From Salinivibrio kushneri (GTDB lineage Bacteria > Pseudomonadota > Gammaproteobacteria > Enterobacterales > Vibrionaceae): 64,000 nt of DNA. The stretch spans positions 1,885,317-1,949,316 of the forward strand of contig NZ_CP114588.1 of NCBI RefSeq assembly GCF_027286325.1, in the 5' to 3' direction. Shown one piece after another: positions 28,149-40,310 of the stretch. The translations under genes were made by a program, and so were the position numbers. Within the stretch, counting starts at the first letter, position 1. Each line of letters starts with the position of its first letter. The notes under the pieces were generated by a model, which made no database searches, was not told the DNA's origin, and worked only from the letters and a program-made list of their open reading frames with translations.

Positions 28149-31094
28149 TCAGTCACTTTCCACCCCCAAAAGCTCGGCAATATCGGCAGCAGGAGCTGGA
28201 CGACGATATAAATAACCTTGTCCAAAGGTGCAGCCTAGCTCATGCAGTATGGCTTGTTGATGTAGTGTTTCAATCCCTTCCGCCACTACGCCAATCCCCA
28301 AGCTATCTGCCATCGCAATCATTGCTGAAACAATGGCAACCTCTTCTTCATCGGGCGATTGGCTTTGAATATCTTTGATAAAGTGACGGTCAATTTTTAG
28401 TTTCGAGATCGGATAACGTTTTAGGTACGCCATCGACGAATAGCCCGTACCAAAGTCATCAATTGCTATCCCGACCCCTTTTTCACGTAGCTGTTCGAGA
28501 ACACGTAACGCATTGGCTTGGTTTTCGATCAAGGTGTTTTCCGTGATCTCCAGCTCTAAAAAGCGTGGATCTGCGCCAGTTTGCTCTAATGCCTCTGCTA
28601 CCACTTGGGTAAAAGTAACATCCGCGAGGTTGCGCGGCGAAATGTTCACGGCCATGGAGATCTGCGCCCCCGCATCATGCCACGCTTTTAATTGCCGACA
28701 GCCGGTTTCCACCACCCATCGCGTGATATCGTGAATGATTGAGCGCTCTTCAGCGACCTCGATAAAATGAATGGGAGACAGCAAGCCACGTTCAGGATGA
28801 TGCCAACGCAGTAATGCCTCGACTCCCACAATCTGCCCTGTCACCAGATCCACTTGCGGCTGATAAAAGAGCGCTAGCTCTTCATTTTGCACGCATTGTC
28901 GCAACTCCACCGCTAAACGTAGCTTGTGGTTGGCATCAATGGTTAATGCATCATCATAGAACGCATAAGTATTGCGGCCCGACTTTTTGGCATGATACAT
29001 GGCCGAATCGGCGAATGTGAGGAGCTCTTCGGTACTCGACGTATCGTCTGGGTATTGCGCAATACCAATACTTACCCCAATTTGCGCATCAATGCCGCCG
29101 TCGAGGACAAACAAGCGGTTCATGGCGTGGATCACGTCTTCCGACAAGCGAATGCAAGCTGCGTTATCAGTATGAATCAAGCGCAGGATGACAAACTCGT
29201 CGCCCCCCAAACGCGCCAAAGTGTCACCCTCAGCAAGCAAGCCATGTAAGCGCTCACTGACCAACTTCAACAACTCATCGCCCACCGCGTGGCCATGGCT
29301 GTCATTGACGAACTTAAACTGGTCAAGGTCCAGAAACATCAAGGCTATCTGATTGCGCTGAACCGACTGCATGCTCATCGCTTGACGAACCCGGGACGTT
29401 AACAACAGACGATTCGGCAGCCCGGTTAACGAATCATAATGGGCTAAATCAATCAGTTTTTTCTCTGAATCTTTAAGCTTGGTGATATCCGAGAACACCC
29501 CAATATAATTAACCACATTATCAGCCTCATCTTTCACCACGCTGATAGAGAGTAGCTGGGGGTACACTACGCCATCTTTGCGTCGATTCCATATTTCGCC
29601 TTTCCACCGCCCGTGGTCGACAATTTGCTGCCACATTTCAGTGAAGAACGATTTGTCATGGCGACCAGAGTTCAAAATGGCCGGCGTGGCACCAATGACC
29701 TCGCTTTCTTGATAGCCAGTAATGGCACTGAACCCGCCATTCACTGCGACAATTTTCCCTTCCGCATCGGTAATCAGCACCCCTTCACTGGACTGCTCGA
29801 AAATTTTTGCATTGAGCATTAGCTTTCTTTCTACTTCAAGACGTTCTGACACATCATGAATCACAGAAAAAAGCAGCTTGGCATGGCCAATGGTAATCGG
29901 TGAAGAATGGACTTCCACTTGCCGCACCTCACCACTTTTAAGCCGATGCGAGAAGATAAAACAGTTTTTCGCACGCTGTTGCGCCTGCGAGAGGCTTTCT
30001 TTAAGGGTATTATCGGTTTGAGTATTGATATCACTGATCCGCATCGACGTCAGGGAGGCATGGTCATAGCCATAAAACTGCTGCGCACTGTCATTGGCAT
30101 CAAGAATATCGCCCGTTTTCGCATCGAGGAGCATCATCACAGCGTCGTGACGTTTAAAAATGCTTCTGAAGCGGTAGCTATCATCCACCACTCGCCCTAT
30201 CGATTGGGCAAAGCTGCGCCCCGCGTTGTAACGGCCATAAAGCCCTCCCAGCCAAAAAAGCAAAATAATCGTACCGACAACCCACACCGTGGGGTGAGGA
30301 TGTAACCCTTTCCACCCCGACTGAGGCACTCCCAGTAAACGCCAATCCCCCGACGGCAAATTGACCGTGACCGTCTCAGGCGACTGGCTCAGTACCGACG
30401 TGTCACCATAAACCGTGGTAAACAGTTGCTCAGATTCGCGTTTTTCCTGTAATACCGCGCGGACAGGATAGTTTTCTCCTTGCTTAAAACTGGCGGAGAA
30501 CAAACTATCGATATCTAACACCGTAGATAACACCCCCCAAGGCAGACCGGTGTTTTGGTTGACTACCGACTGCCTGGCAATCAACGCTGTCCCACCTTGT
30601 ATGAGCTCAACAGGTCCGGATATAACAGGCTGTCTTGAGGCATAAGCCGCACGAACGCTCTCTAGTTGTTCGGGAATATCATGATAATGGGTGCCCAATA
30701 AGGAGGACTCTAACGTGTTAGGGTAAACGTGGCTGATCACCCAGTTTCGCGCCGCGCCAAAATTAAGAATATAGGGCGTTTTACCTCTAAGCTGGCCGGC
30801 AAATCGGGAAAAATCTTTTTGGTCCAAGTCAGGGTTAAGACTGATGTAGGTGGCAAGTCCATGACTTAAATCCAAATTCTGTGTCACTTTCAGCTCAATA
30901 CGAGAGCGATAGGCCAGAAGCGCCCGTTGCACCTCTTTCACTTCTTGATCATGCGCTTGTTGGTACAGCCAAAACTCCACTGAGGCCACAGAGAAAGCAA
31001 AGACCAAAATGGAAATAAGCACATTATAAACAAACCCCACTCGCGCGGAGCGGCGCGCAACTTTATCAAGCGCAGAGGGAACAGCTTGCTGCAT
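28149..31094 (-). CDS. Membrane sensor with CHASE, two PAS, GGDEF and EAL domains
   Basis: Probable cyclic-di-GMP turnover enzyme controlled by a periplasmic signal. The 981 residues run: helix 1 (about 20-45), a periplasmic CHASE domain (about 70-250), helix 2 (about 268-290), PAS 1 (about 305-415), PAS 2 (about 430-545), GGDEF (about 550-705) and EAL (about 725-975). The cyclase site GGDEF in ARLGGDEFVIL is intact. The phosphodiesterase signature is also complete: EALLRW, EITENTLIEN, IDDFGTGYSS, KLKIDRHF and VAEGIET. It could therefore make, degrade, or only bind the messenger. It is a single gene; the ligand is unknown. Confidence 0.92.
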   Translation of the reverse strand: MQQAVPSALDKVARRSARVGFVYNVLISILVFAFSVASVEFWLYQQAHDQEVKEVQRALLAYRSRIELKVTQNLDLSHGLATYISLNPDLDQKDFSRFAGQLRGKTPYILNFGAARNWVISHVYPNTLESSLLGTHYHDIPEQLESVRAAYASRQPVISGPVELIQGGTALIARQSVVNQNTGLPWGVLSTVLDIDSLFSASFKQGENYPVRAVLQEKRESEQLFTTVYGDTSVLSQSPETVTVNLPSGDWRLLGVPQSGWKGLHPHPTVWVVGTIILLFWLGGLYGRYNAGRSFAQSIGRVVDDSYRFRSIFKRHDAVMMLLDAKTGDILDANDSAQQFYGYDHASLTSMRISDINTQTDNTLKESLSQAQQRAKNCFIFSHRLKSGEVRQVEVHSSPITIGHAKLLFSVIHDVSERLEVERKLMLNAKIFEQSSEGVLITDAEGKIVAVNGGFSAITGYQESEVIGATPAILNSGRHDKSFFTEMWQQIVDHGRWKGEIWNRRKDGVVYPQLLSISVVKDEADNVVNYIGVFSDITKLKDSEKKLIDLAHYDSLTGLPNRLLLTSRVRQAMSMQSVQRNQIALMFLDLDQFKFVNDSHGHAVGDELLKLVSERLHGLLAEGDTLARLGGDEFVILRLIHTDNAACIRLSEDVIHAMNRLFVLDGGIDAQIGVSIGIAQYPDDTSSTEELLTFADSAMYHAKKSGRNTYAFYDDALTIDANHKLRLAVELRQCVQNEELALFYQPQVDLVTGQIVGVEALLRWHHPERGLLSPIHFIEVAEERSIIHDITRWVVETGCRQLKAWHDAGAQISMAVNISPRNLADVTFTQVVAEALEQTGADPRFLELEITENTLIENQANALRVLEQLREKGVGIAIDDFGTGYSSMAYLKRYPISKLKIDRHFIKDIQSQSPDEEEVAIVSAMIAMADSLGIGVVAEGIETLHQQAILHELGCTFGQGYLYRRPAPAADIAELLGVESD

Positions 31095-31319
31095 GACGTG
31101 ATATAACCTTATTTCGCGCGGCTAGCGGAGCGAAAAATAATCAGACTTTAGATGTAGCACGTGATTATAAAGTGCGTGAATAGATTCGCCAGTATTACTG
31201 TTCGGTTTCACAACATCGCGCATAAACAGTATGCTTAAAGTGGTTTTTCTATCAAGCGGTTACACCCCTCATCAGGCGTAGCCTAAATCACACGCAGCGA
31301 TTGCACACAAGGAGCGTAC

Positions 31320-32078
31320 ATGGCAATCACCATAGAGTATGGCCTGCTACTGGTCAGTTTGGGGCTTGTCGCCGGGATAATTAATACATTGGCAGGCGGC
31401 GGCTCTAACTTAACCTTACCCGCCTTGATGGTGATGGGCATGCCGGCTGATGTCGCCAATGCCACCAATCGCGTGGCAGTGTGGTTACAGTGTGCTTCCG
31501 GCATGGCGGGCTTTCGCCAGCACAATAAACTGGATACCCAAGATATTATCCCTGTTTTAGTCCCTAACTTAGTCGGCGGGTTATGCGGTGCTTTAGCGGC
31601 TGCGTGGCTGCCAGCAAGCTGGGTAAAACCCTTATTGCTTGGTACTTTACTAACCATGACGCTGGTGATGCTTATCAAGCCGGCGACGTTTGGTTCCCCC
31701 GAAGGCACGCCTATCAAAAAAGTCTCCTCAACTCCCTCTGCCTGGTTTGGCTTATTACTCGCAGGGTTTTATGGTGGCTTCGTGCAAGCCGGGGTAGGGT
31801 TTGTATTACTGGCAGCCCTGTGTGGTACGCTTAACTACGATCTAGTCCGCGGTAATGCTCTGAAACTGGCTTGTACACTCGCTTTCACCACCTTGTCCTT
31901 AATCGTGTTTATCGCTGATGATCTTGTGCGTTGGGTACCAGGGCTGATTTTAGCCGTTGGCACCATGTTGGGCGCTCGAGTGGCCGTTCGCTTTGCCATT
32001 TCAGCCAACCCCAAGGTGCTCAAAGGCTTCCTGTTTGTGATGACACTGGTTGGCTGTATTGCCGCTTATGCGTTCTAA
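31320..32078 (+). CDS. TauE/SafE family membrane transporter
   Basis: Member of the TauE/SafE (DUF81) family of inner-membrane permeases, some of which export sulfite, sulfoacetate or related anions. The 252 residues form about eight helices with the two repeated family halves: an N-terminal GIINTLAGGGSNLTLPAL segment and a second GFYGGFVQAGVGFVLLAAL. AAGGAGCGTAC precedes ATG 31320. No sulfur metabolism genes are adjacent, so the substrate cannot be named. Confidence 0.9.
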   Translation: MAITIEYGLLLVSLGLVAGIINTLAGGGSNLTLPALMVMGMPADVANATNRVAVWLQCASGMAGFRQHNKLDTQDIIPVLVPNLVGGLCGALAAAWLPASWVKPLLLGTLLTMTLVMLIKPATFGSPEGTPIKKVSSTPSAWFGLLLAGFYGGFVQAGVGFVLLAALCGTLNYDLVRGNALKLACTLAFTTLSLIVFIADDLVRWVPGLILAVGTMLGARVAVRFAISANPKVLKGFLFVMTLVGCIAAYAF

Positions 32079-32166
32079 CAGGTCACCTTGTACGTTTGCT
32101 CGCCACATGCTTCACATGCAAGCTGTCGCCATACTGGTGGTAATATGGCGTACCGCACCAACAACA

Positions 32167-34170
32167 TTATTTTGCGGCTTTGCGTCTCGCTTTCGTGGTA
32201 CGCGTTGGTGTCGCGGTTGACTTTGGATTAGCAGCCGGCTTTGCTTTCGCAGTCCGCTTTCGGTAGCCGGACGTGCGCCGCCCTTTACGTGCGAACGATT
32301 TAGCAGGAGCGGCAGGCAAGTCGCTTAACGAGGCCGGCGGTGGCGATGTCTTCACGGTTTCAATTAGGCCTGTCACTTGTGCCGTTAACCCTTTCATAAA
32401 GGGGTGATATCCACACTGACGATCCGCCATATCTTGTAGCTGTCGCTCCCAATCCGCGGTCATATCCGGATAGGTGGCAATGTCTGGCAACGCCGCGATG
32501 AGCCCTTTACCACTGGCGCTGGCGTGCAACGTTTTCCCTTGTCGCGTTAATAAGCCACGTTTCACCAATAACTCAATGATACCGGCACGGGTTGCTTCGG
32601 TGCCTAAACCGTCGGTCTCACGCAATATCTCTTTCAACGCTTTGTTTTGCACGTAGCGACCAATCCCGGTCATTGCCTGCAACAAGGTAGATTCCGTAAA
32701 CGCCGCAGGCGGCTCTGTCATGCAATCTTTTATCTCGCCTCGCTCGCACCGTCCTTGCTCGCCTTCTTCCATTAGCGGCAACGGGGCAGCGTCGCTGTCT
32801 GCGGTGTTATTTGTCGGTAACAAAGCTCGCCAGCCGGCGTGTGTCAGCACCTTCCCTTTAGCAATAAAACATCCGCCTGCGATATCAAAGATGAGCTTCC
32901 CTTCCGCGTATTCAGCAGCCGGGTAAAACTGCATCACGTATTGGCGCGCGATGAGCTGATAAATCTTGGCTTCATCGGCTGACAAGCTTGCCGGCGCGAC
33001 TTTCGCTGTGGGAATAATTGCATGGTGAGCCCCGACTTTACTGTCGTTCCATGCCTTCCCTTTACGCTTGGTATCAGCCCCCTCACATGCTTGCCCAAGC
33101 GCCTCACAACCTTGCTTAATGGCACCGAGTATCTTATTCGCCTCGGCGAAATGGCCTTTGGGCAAATAGCGGCAGTCTGAGCGAGGATAAGTAATAAGTT
33201 TGTGGCGTTCGTAAAGCTGCTGGCACACATCCAGTGCTTTTTGTGCACTAAAACCAAACCGCTTTGAGGCATCAATTTGCAGTGCGGATAAGTTGTACGG
33301 CAACGGTGCGCTCTGTTTGCGTTGTTGACGCTCCGCTTCAGTGACGGTCGCTGTTTGTCCTGTGATGCGTTGTGCGACGTTTTCTGCCAAGGGGCGAGAC
33401 AACACGCGACCCTGTTCATCTTGCCACTTTGCACACGCTTCACTGGGCTGCCAACGAGCCCGTATCTCACCCTCTGGATGGGCAATGATCGCATCCAGTT
33501 GAAAAAACGGGTGTGGCACAAAGCTGTCTATTGCCTGATCACGGCGCACCACCAGCCCTAACACTGGCGTTTGCACGCGTCCGACCGACAACACCCCTTG
33601 GTAGCCAGCCTGTTTGCCCAATAACGTATAAGCACGGGACAGGTTCATACCATACAGCCAATCAGCTCTCGAACGCGCCAGCGCGGACACTGATAGGGGC
33701 ATGTAAGCTTTGTTGTCTTGCAGCTGCGCAAGGGCTTTTTTCACAGCGGATAGGTTTAAATCACTGATTAAAAGGCGCTTAATGTTAGCTTTTTTGTTGG
33801 CACTGACCTTTGCGTAGTCAATCACTTCATCAACCAGCAATTGCCCTTCTCGATCGGGATCGCCCGCATGAACCAGTTGGTCAAACTGCTTGATCAGTTT
33901 TTTGACAACAGCAAGTTGTCCGGATGCCGCTTTGCGGGGACGAAGTTGCCATTGCTCAGGCACGATAGGCAGATCGGCAAGATCCCATTTTTTATAACGA
34001 CTATCATAGGCGTCCGGCTCAACCTGCTCTAGCAAATGGCCGATACACCAGGTCACCACGTCACCTTGTGCTGTCTCGATGTAGCCTTTCTGGTTTTTGT
34101 GCGGTTTAGGCAGTCCTGCCGCAATTGCGCGACCAAGGCTGGGTTTTTCCGCTATGAATAATCGTGCCAT
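32167..34170 (-). CDS. topB: DNA topoisomerase III
   Basis: Type IA topoisomerase that decatenates DNA through single-strand passage. The 667 residues begin with the Toprim domain (RLFIAEKPSLGRAIA, acidic DPDREGQ motif), followed by the cleavage domain with active-site Tyr328 in ITYPRSDC, the same number as in E. coli TopB. The C-terminal 60 residues are Lys/Arg/Ala/Thr-rich and probably bind nucleic acid non-specifically. It converges with the TauE gene, with 88 bases between the stops. Confidence 0.97.
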   Translation of the reverse strand: MARLFIAEKPSLGRAIAAGLPKPHKNQKGYIETAQGDVVTWCIGHLLEQVEPDAYDSRYKKWDLADLPIVPEQWQLRPRKAASGQLAVVKKLIKQFDQLVHAGDPDREGQLLVDEVIDYAKVSANKKANIKRLLISDLNLSAVKKALAQLQDNKAYMPLSVSALARSRADWLYGMNLSRAYTLLGKQAGYQGVLSVGRVQTPVLGLVVRRDQAIDSFVPHPFFQLDAIIAHPEGEIRARWQPSEACAKWQDEQGRVLSRPLAENVAQRITGQTATVTEAERQQRKQSAPLPYNLSALQIDASKRFGFSAQKALDVCQQLYERHKLITYPRSDCRYLPKGHFAEANKILGAIKQGCEALGQACEGADTKRKGKAWNDSKVGAHHAIIPTAKVAPASLSADEAKIYQLIARQYVMQFYPAAEYAEGKLIFDIAGGCFIAKGKVLTHAGWRALLPTNNTADSDAAPLPLMEEGEQGRCERGEIKDCMTEPPAAFTESTLLQAMTGIGRYVQNKALKEILRETDGLGTEATRAGIIELLVKRGLLTRQGKTLHASASGKGLIAALPDIATYPDMTADWERQLQDMADRQCGYHPFMKGLTAQVTGLIETVKTSPPPASLSDLPAAPAKSFARKGRRTSGYRKRTAKAKPAANPKSTATPTRTTKARRKAAK

Positions 34171-34229
34171 GACAAAGCCTTTTTACCGTCTCTGGGCGCA
34201 TGGTATGCAAAGGCTGATCGGGGCGCAAT

Positions 34230-34258
34230 AAAAAACCTGTACATATGCACAGGTTTTT
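34230..34258 (-). terminator. Terminator between ydjA and topB
   Basis: AAAAACCTGT and ACAGGTTTTT form an inverted repeat with A/T tracts on both sides, 27 bases past the ydjA stop. Confidence 0.88.
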
Positions 34259-34284
34259 CCGAGATAAACGCGATTTATCTTAGT

Positions 34285-34833
34285 TTACAGGTAGGTCACA
34301 AACTTACTGGTATCACGCCTTGGGGCATTAGCGGGGGCGCAATCAGGCGTCCCTAAGTATAAAAAGCCTACAATCTGATCGTCACCTTCTACCGACAGCG
34401 CTTCGCGCACTGCAGGATGATAAGCAAACGCGCCAGTGCGCCAAAACCCTTGAAAACCCTGCGCGACAGCGGCCATTTGCATTGCTTGCGTCGCACATCC
34501 CGCCGAGATATGTTGCTCAATGGTTGGGACCTTATCGTGCGGACGCGTACGCGCAATCACTGCGACCACCATGGGCGCTCGAAACGGGGCATTACGCGCT
34601 TTTTCAATCGCCGCCTCATCCGCGCCATTGGTTTGTGCCGCGTCGGCAAGAATGGTAGAAAGCCGAGTGAGACCCTCACCTTCGCAGACCACAAATTGCC
34701 ACGGCGTCAACGCGCCGTGGTCAGGGGCGCGTAAACCCGCTTGAATGATGTTTTCAAGCGTCTCACCACTCGGGGCGGGCGCGGCGAGCCGCGGTATAGA
34801 GCGGCGCTGTAAGAGCAAATCCAGTGCATCCAT
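34285..34833 (-). CDS. ydjA: Nitroreductase family protein YdjA
   Basis: Small FMN-dependent oxidoreductase of the nitroreductase superfamily. The 182-residue protein has the family opening LLLQRRSIPRLAAPAPSGE with the flavin-phosphate-binding RRS, APDHGALTPWQF, and GFQGFWRTGAFAYHPAVREA. Length and motifs match E. coli YdjA (183), a minimal nitroreductase with an uncertain physiological substrate. Monocistronic by its terminator. Confidence 0.93.
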   Translation of the reverse strand: MDALDLLLQRRSIPRLAAPAPSGETLENIIQAGLRAPDHGALTPWQFVVCEGEGLTRLSTILADAAQTNGADEAAIEKARNAPFRAPMVVAVIARTRPHDKVPTIEQHISAGCATQAMQMAAVAQGFQGFWRTGAFAYHPAVREALSVEGDDQIVGFLYLGTPDCAPANAPRRDTSKFVTYL

Positions 34834-34928
34834 GATTTATCCTTTTTACCGTTAAACGGCCATGTATAATTCATTTACCACAGGTTAACACAGCCGTGAA
34901 CGGATAAAATCGTGCAAAACGTATGGAT

Positions 34929-37019
<2,091 letters not shown>

Positions 37020-37156
37020 TTAGCAACATGGTATCTCGATTTATGATCTGGGTAGGACTTTCACCCAGTATTAGCGTATATCGACAATCGCTAGCACCTA
37101 TCGCTCTTGGCTCTGATCAGCTAGGATATCAGCGACATGCACCGATGGACTCAAGT

Positions 37157-39043
37157 ATGAAAAAACTGTTCCGCTTTATTGCATCCCTTTTTAAATGGCT
37201 GTGGCGCGCGCTAAGTTTCGCGCGGCAGCTTTTGTTGAACGTCCTTTTCATAGGCGTGATTGTTGCTATCTACTTGGCGCTTACGTCGGATACACCCTTG
37301 ACACCAAAGGACGCTGAGTCGGTCAAGGTCGCTCAATCTGAGCCCGAACCACGTGCCCTTTTGCTCAATATTGACGGCCCGATTGTCGAGCAGCGTCAGC
37401 GGCTTAGCCCAATTGATACCTTGTCACGCAACGCGCTAGGTCAGCCGATTGAAACAGAAAATGTGCTGTTTGATATCGTCGACACCGTGCGCCATGCCGC
37501 CTCCGACGAGCAAATCAACGGCCTTGTATTAAGTTTGGGTGATATGCCGTCTACCAGCTTGACCAAGCTAAGGTACATCGCCAAAGCCATCAATACGTTT
37601 AAAGCGAGTGGCAAACCCGTGATCGCCATCGGGGGCACGTACAGCCAAAGCCAGTACTATTTAGCCAGCTATGCTGATGAGGTGCTGATGTCTCCTGACG
37701 GTATGGTGATGCTGCAAGGCTACGGCAGCTACAACCTGTACTGGAAAGACCTGCTCGATAAATTGGATGTCTCTACCCATGTATTCCGTGTAGGGACATA
37801 CAAATCGTTTGTCGAGCCTTACACGCGCAACAACATGTCTGCTGCAGCCCGCGAGGCCAATCAAGCTTGGCTGTCGCAGCTGTGGGATGCTTATGTGAAT
37901 GATGTTGCCGAGAACCGCGGTATCCAAGCGGATATGCTCTCTCCTAGTGCTGAACAACTCCTCACACGATTACGCCGCTTCGAGGGTGACTTCGCCGCGT
38001 TGTCTCAAGACGTAGGGATCGTCGATAAATTAATGACCCGCCAGCAAATCCGTCGCTATCTCGCGGACAAGTTCGGGAGCGATGGCAAAGACAGCTTTGA
38101 ATACACAGGCTATTACGATTATCTGCCGAAGATTCAAAATGGCTTTAGCTTGCCGGGCAACAATAATATTGCCGTCGTTGTCGCCAGCGGCCCCATCATG
38201 GATGGGCAACAACGCCCGGGTACCGTGGGTGGTGATACCACTGCGGCCTTGCTTCGTGATGCACGCCTAGACAGCAGTGTTAAAGCCGTGGTGCTACGTG
38301 TTGATAGCCCTGGAGGCAGCGCTTTCGCCTCTGAAGTGATTCGTAATGAGGTGGATGCATTGCGTGAAGCGGGCAAGCCCGTGGTGGTTTCCATGTCGAG
38401 CGTCGCCGCCTCCGGTGGGTATTGGCTATCAGCCAGTGCCGATCGAATCATTGCCCAACCCACCACGATCACAGGTTCTATTGGCATCTTTAGCCTGTTC
38501 ACCACCTTTGAGAACACGCTCGATGATTTGGGTATCCAGTCGGATGGTGTGGGCACCACGCCGTTTGCCGGTGTGGGACTGACTCGCGCGCTCCCTGACG
38601 AGGTAGGAGACATCATGCAACTCGGCATCGAGCACGGCTACCACCGCTTCCTCTCGGTTGTCAGTAACCACCGTAACATGTCGATGGAACAAGCCGACCA
38701 GGTCGCGCAAGGCCGCGTCTGGACGGGAAAAGACGCATTGAATCTCGGCTTAGTGGATAAGTTGGGTGACTTTGACGATGCGGTATCAACCGCTGCCGAG
38801 CTCGCTGGCATTGAGGACTACCAGCTCGATTGGATGCAACAGCCACTCACACCCTTTGAGCAGTTCATTAACGACGTGCTCGGACAAAGTGCGAGTGTGC
38901 TGGGTAAAACGGTCCAGGCGAACATGCCATCGATAGCTCAACAACTGGCATCCTCCCCACAGTGGCAGTCATTGACCTTGTTGGAAAAATTCAATGACCC
39001 TCAAGGCCGTTACTTGTTCTGCTTGAACTGTCAGTATCAATAA
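37157..39043 (+). CDS. sppA: Signal peptide peptidase SppA (protease IV)
   Basis: Membrane-bound serine protease with a Ser/Lys dyad that degrades cleaved signal peptides in the envelope. From ATG 37157 (MKKLFRFI) the 628 residues have an N-terminal membrane anchor (about 27-45) and two ClpP-like repeats. Lys216 in GTYKSFVEPYTR and Ser419 in SVAASGGYWLSASADRI are the expected dyad (E. coli Lys209/Ser409). The frame is open for 54 codons upstream, but those residues are not family-like. It is divergent from fadH and has its own terminator. Confidence 0.95.
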   Translation: MKKLFRFIASLFKWLWRALSFARQLLLNVLFIGVIVAIYLALTSDTPLTPKDAESVKVAQSEPEPRALLLNIDGPIVEQRQRLSPIDTLSRNALGQPIETENVLFDIVDTVRHAASDEQINGLVLSLGDMPSTSLTKLRYIAKAINTFKASGKPVIAIGGTYSQSQYYLASYADEVLMSPDGMVMLQGYGSYNLYWKDLLDKLDVSTHVFRVGTYKSFVEPYTRNNMSAAAREANQAWLSQLWDAYVNDVAENRGIQADMLSPSAEQLLTRLRRFEGDFAALSQDVGIVDKLMTRQQIRRYLADKFGSDGKDSFEYTGYYDYLPKIQNGFSLPGNNNIAVVVASGPIMDGQQRPGTVGGDTTAALLRDARLDSSVKAVVLRVDSPGGSAFASEVIRNEVDALREAGKPVVVSMSSVAASGGYWLSASADRIIAQPTTITGSIGIFSLFTTFENTLDDLGIQSDGVGTTPFAGVGLTRALPDEVGDIMQLGIEHGYHRFLSVVSNHRNMSMEQADQVAQGRVWTGKDALNLGLVDKLGDFDDAVSTAAELAGIEDYQLDWMQQPLTPFEQFINDVLGQSASVLGKTVQANMPSIAQQLASSPQWQSLTLLEKFNDPQGRYLFCLNCQYQ

Positions 39044-39051
39044 AATCGACT

Positions 39052-39079
39052 AGCCCTGACCATACAGTCAGGGCTTTTT
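39052..39079 (+). terminator. Rho-independent terminator after sppA
   Basis: AGCCCTGAC-CATACA-GTCAGGGCT followed by T residues, eight bases past the sppA stop. Confidence 0.94.
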
Positions 39080-39112
39080 CCTGTTTTTCTTCTATTCTGT
39101 GTGCCGCTCGGT

Positions 39113-39141
39113 GTTATCGATGTAACCGTTACATGTATACT
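39113..39141 (+). promoter_or_regulatory. Probable ansA promoter containing a palindromic operator
   Basis: TATACT at 39136-39141 is a good -10 element; a weak -35 (GTTATC, 39113-39118) is 17 bases upstream. The spacer contains the perfect 15-base palindrome ATGTAACCGTTACAT (39120-39134). A repressor bound there would block RNA polymerase. The regulator is unknown; the shape is like LacI/GalR-family sites. Confidence 0.5.
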
Positions 39142-39171
39142 GTGCTCACGCTCATTTAATGTAGATTTGAC

Positions 39172-40188
39172 ATGATGGAACGTAAACACATTTATATCGC
39201 TTACACAGGTGGCACGATCGGTATGCAAAAGTCCGATCATGGGTATGTCCCTGTGTCTGGTTTTCTGCAACAACAGTTGGAGAAGATGCCCGAATTCCAT
39301 CGTCCAGAAATGCCGCTTTTTACTATTCATGAGTACGAACCACTCATTGATTCATCGGATATGACGCCAACGGATTGGCAACGGATTGCGGACGATATTG
39401 GCGAAAATTATCACAAGTACGATGGCTTTGTGATCTTACATGGTACCGACACCATGGCTTACACCGCGTCAGCGCTGTCGTTCATGCTTGAAAACCTCGA
39501 AAAGCCAGTGATCGTAACCGGCTCGCAAATTCCAATCGCAGAGTTGCGCTCAGACGGGCAAGCCAACCTATTAAATGCACTACATATTGCGGCTAATTAC
39601 CCGGTAAATGAAGTCACCTTGTTCTTCAATAACCAGTTATTACGTGGCAATCGCAGTACCAAATCTCATGCCGATGGTTTTAACGCCTTTACCTCTCCCA
39701 ACCTACCCGCGCTGCTTGAAGCCGGCATTCATATCGAGGTAAAAGCAGATAAGCTCAACCAGCCTTCCGACGGCCCTTTTAAAGTACACACCATCAATGA
39801 TCAACCGGTTGCAGTGATCATGATGTACCCCGGCATCTCTCCCGACGTGGTGAAAAATGCGCTCAAGCAGCCAGTTAATGCCATGATTTTGTTAACCTTT
39901 GGCGTGGGCAATGCGCCCCAGCAGCCCGAACTACTGGACTTACTCAAACAAGCCACCGACCGTGGTGTTTTGGTGCTTAACTTGACCCAATGTTTGGCGG
40001 GACGCGTGAATATGGGCGGTTATGCGACGGGCTGCGCATTGGCTGACGCTGGCGTGTTGAGCGGCTACGACATGACGCCAGAAGCGGCATTGGCTAAGCT
40101 TCACTTCCTGCTTAGTCAGTCCTTGCCGTTTGAGACCCTGCGCACCTTGGTACAAAAAGATCTCCGAGGTGAACTCAGCTATTACTGA
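39172..40188 (+). CDS. ansA: L-asparaginase I (cytoplasmic)
   Basis: Hydrolyses L-asparagine to aspartate and ammonia. The 338 residues have no signal peptide and match the length of E. coli AnsA (338). Both active-site threonine segments are present: YTGGTIGMQ near the N-terminus and LHGTDTMAYTASAL. The cytoplasmic type I class is inferred from the missing signal and the family-specific segment SQIPIAELRSDGQANL. Two adjacent ATGs (39172 and 39175) could start it. It is followed by a terminator. Confidence 0.96.
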   Translation: MMERKHIYIAYTGGTIGMQKSDHGYVPVSGFLQQQLEKMPEFHRPEMPLFTIHEYEPLIDSSDMTPTDWQRIADDIGENYHKYDGFVILHGTDTMAYTASALSFMLENLEKPVIVTGSQIPIAELRSDGQANLLNALHIAANYPVNEVTLFFNNQLLRGNRSTKSHADGFNAFTSPNLPALLEAGIHIEVKADKLNQPSDGPFKVHTINDQPVAVIMMYPGISPDVVKNALKQPVNAMILLTFGVGNAPQQPELLDLLKQATDRGVLVLNLTQCLAGRVNMGGYATGCALADAGVLSGYDMTPEAALAKLHFLLSQSLPFETLRTLVQKDLRGELSYY

Positions 40189-40222
40189 TGCGTTGCTATC
40201 AAGGCGAATCTCTCAGTGTGTG

Positions 40223-40248
40223 ACGCCGGCAAGGTTGCCGGCGTTTTT
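40223..40248 (+). terminator. Rho-independent terminator after ansA
   Basis: ACGCCGGCAA-GG-TTGCCGGCGT followed by T residues, 34 bases past the ansA stop. Confidence 0.94.
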
Positions 40249-40310
40249 ATTTGCTACCGTATAGACAGAGCCAATCATTTTATATTGGTTGTCACTCAAA
40301 GGAGCGCAAA

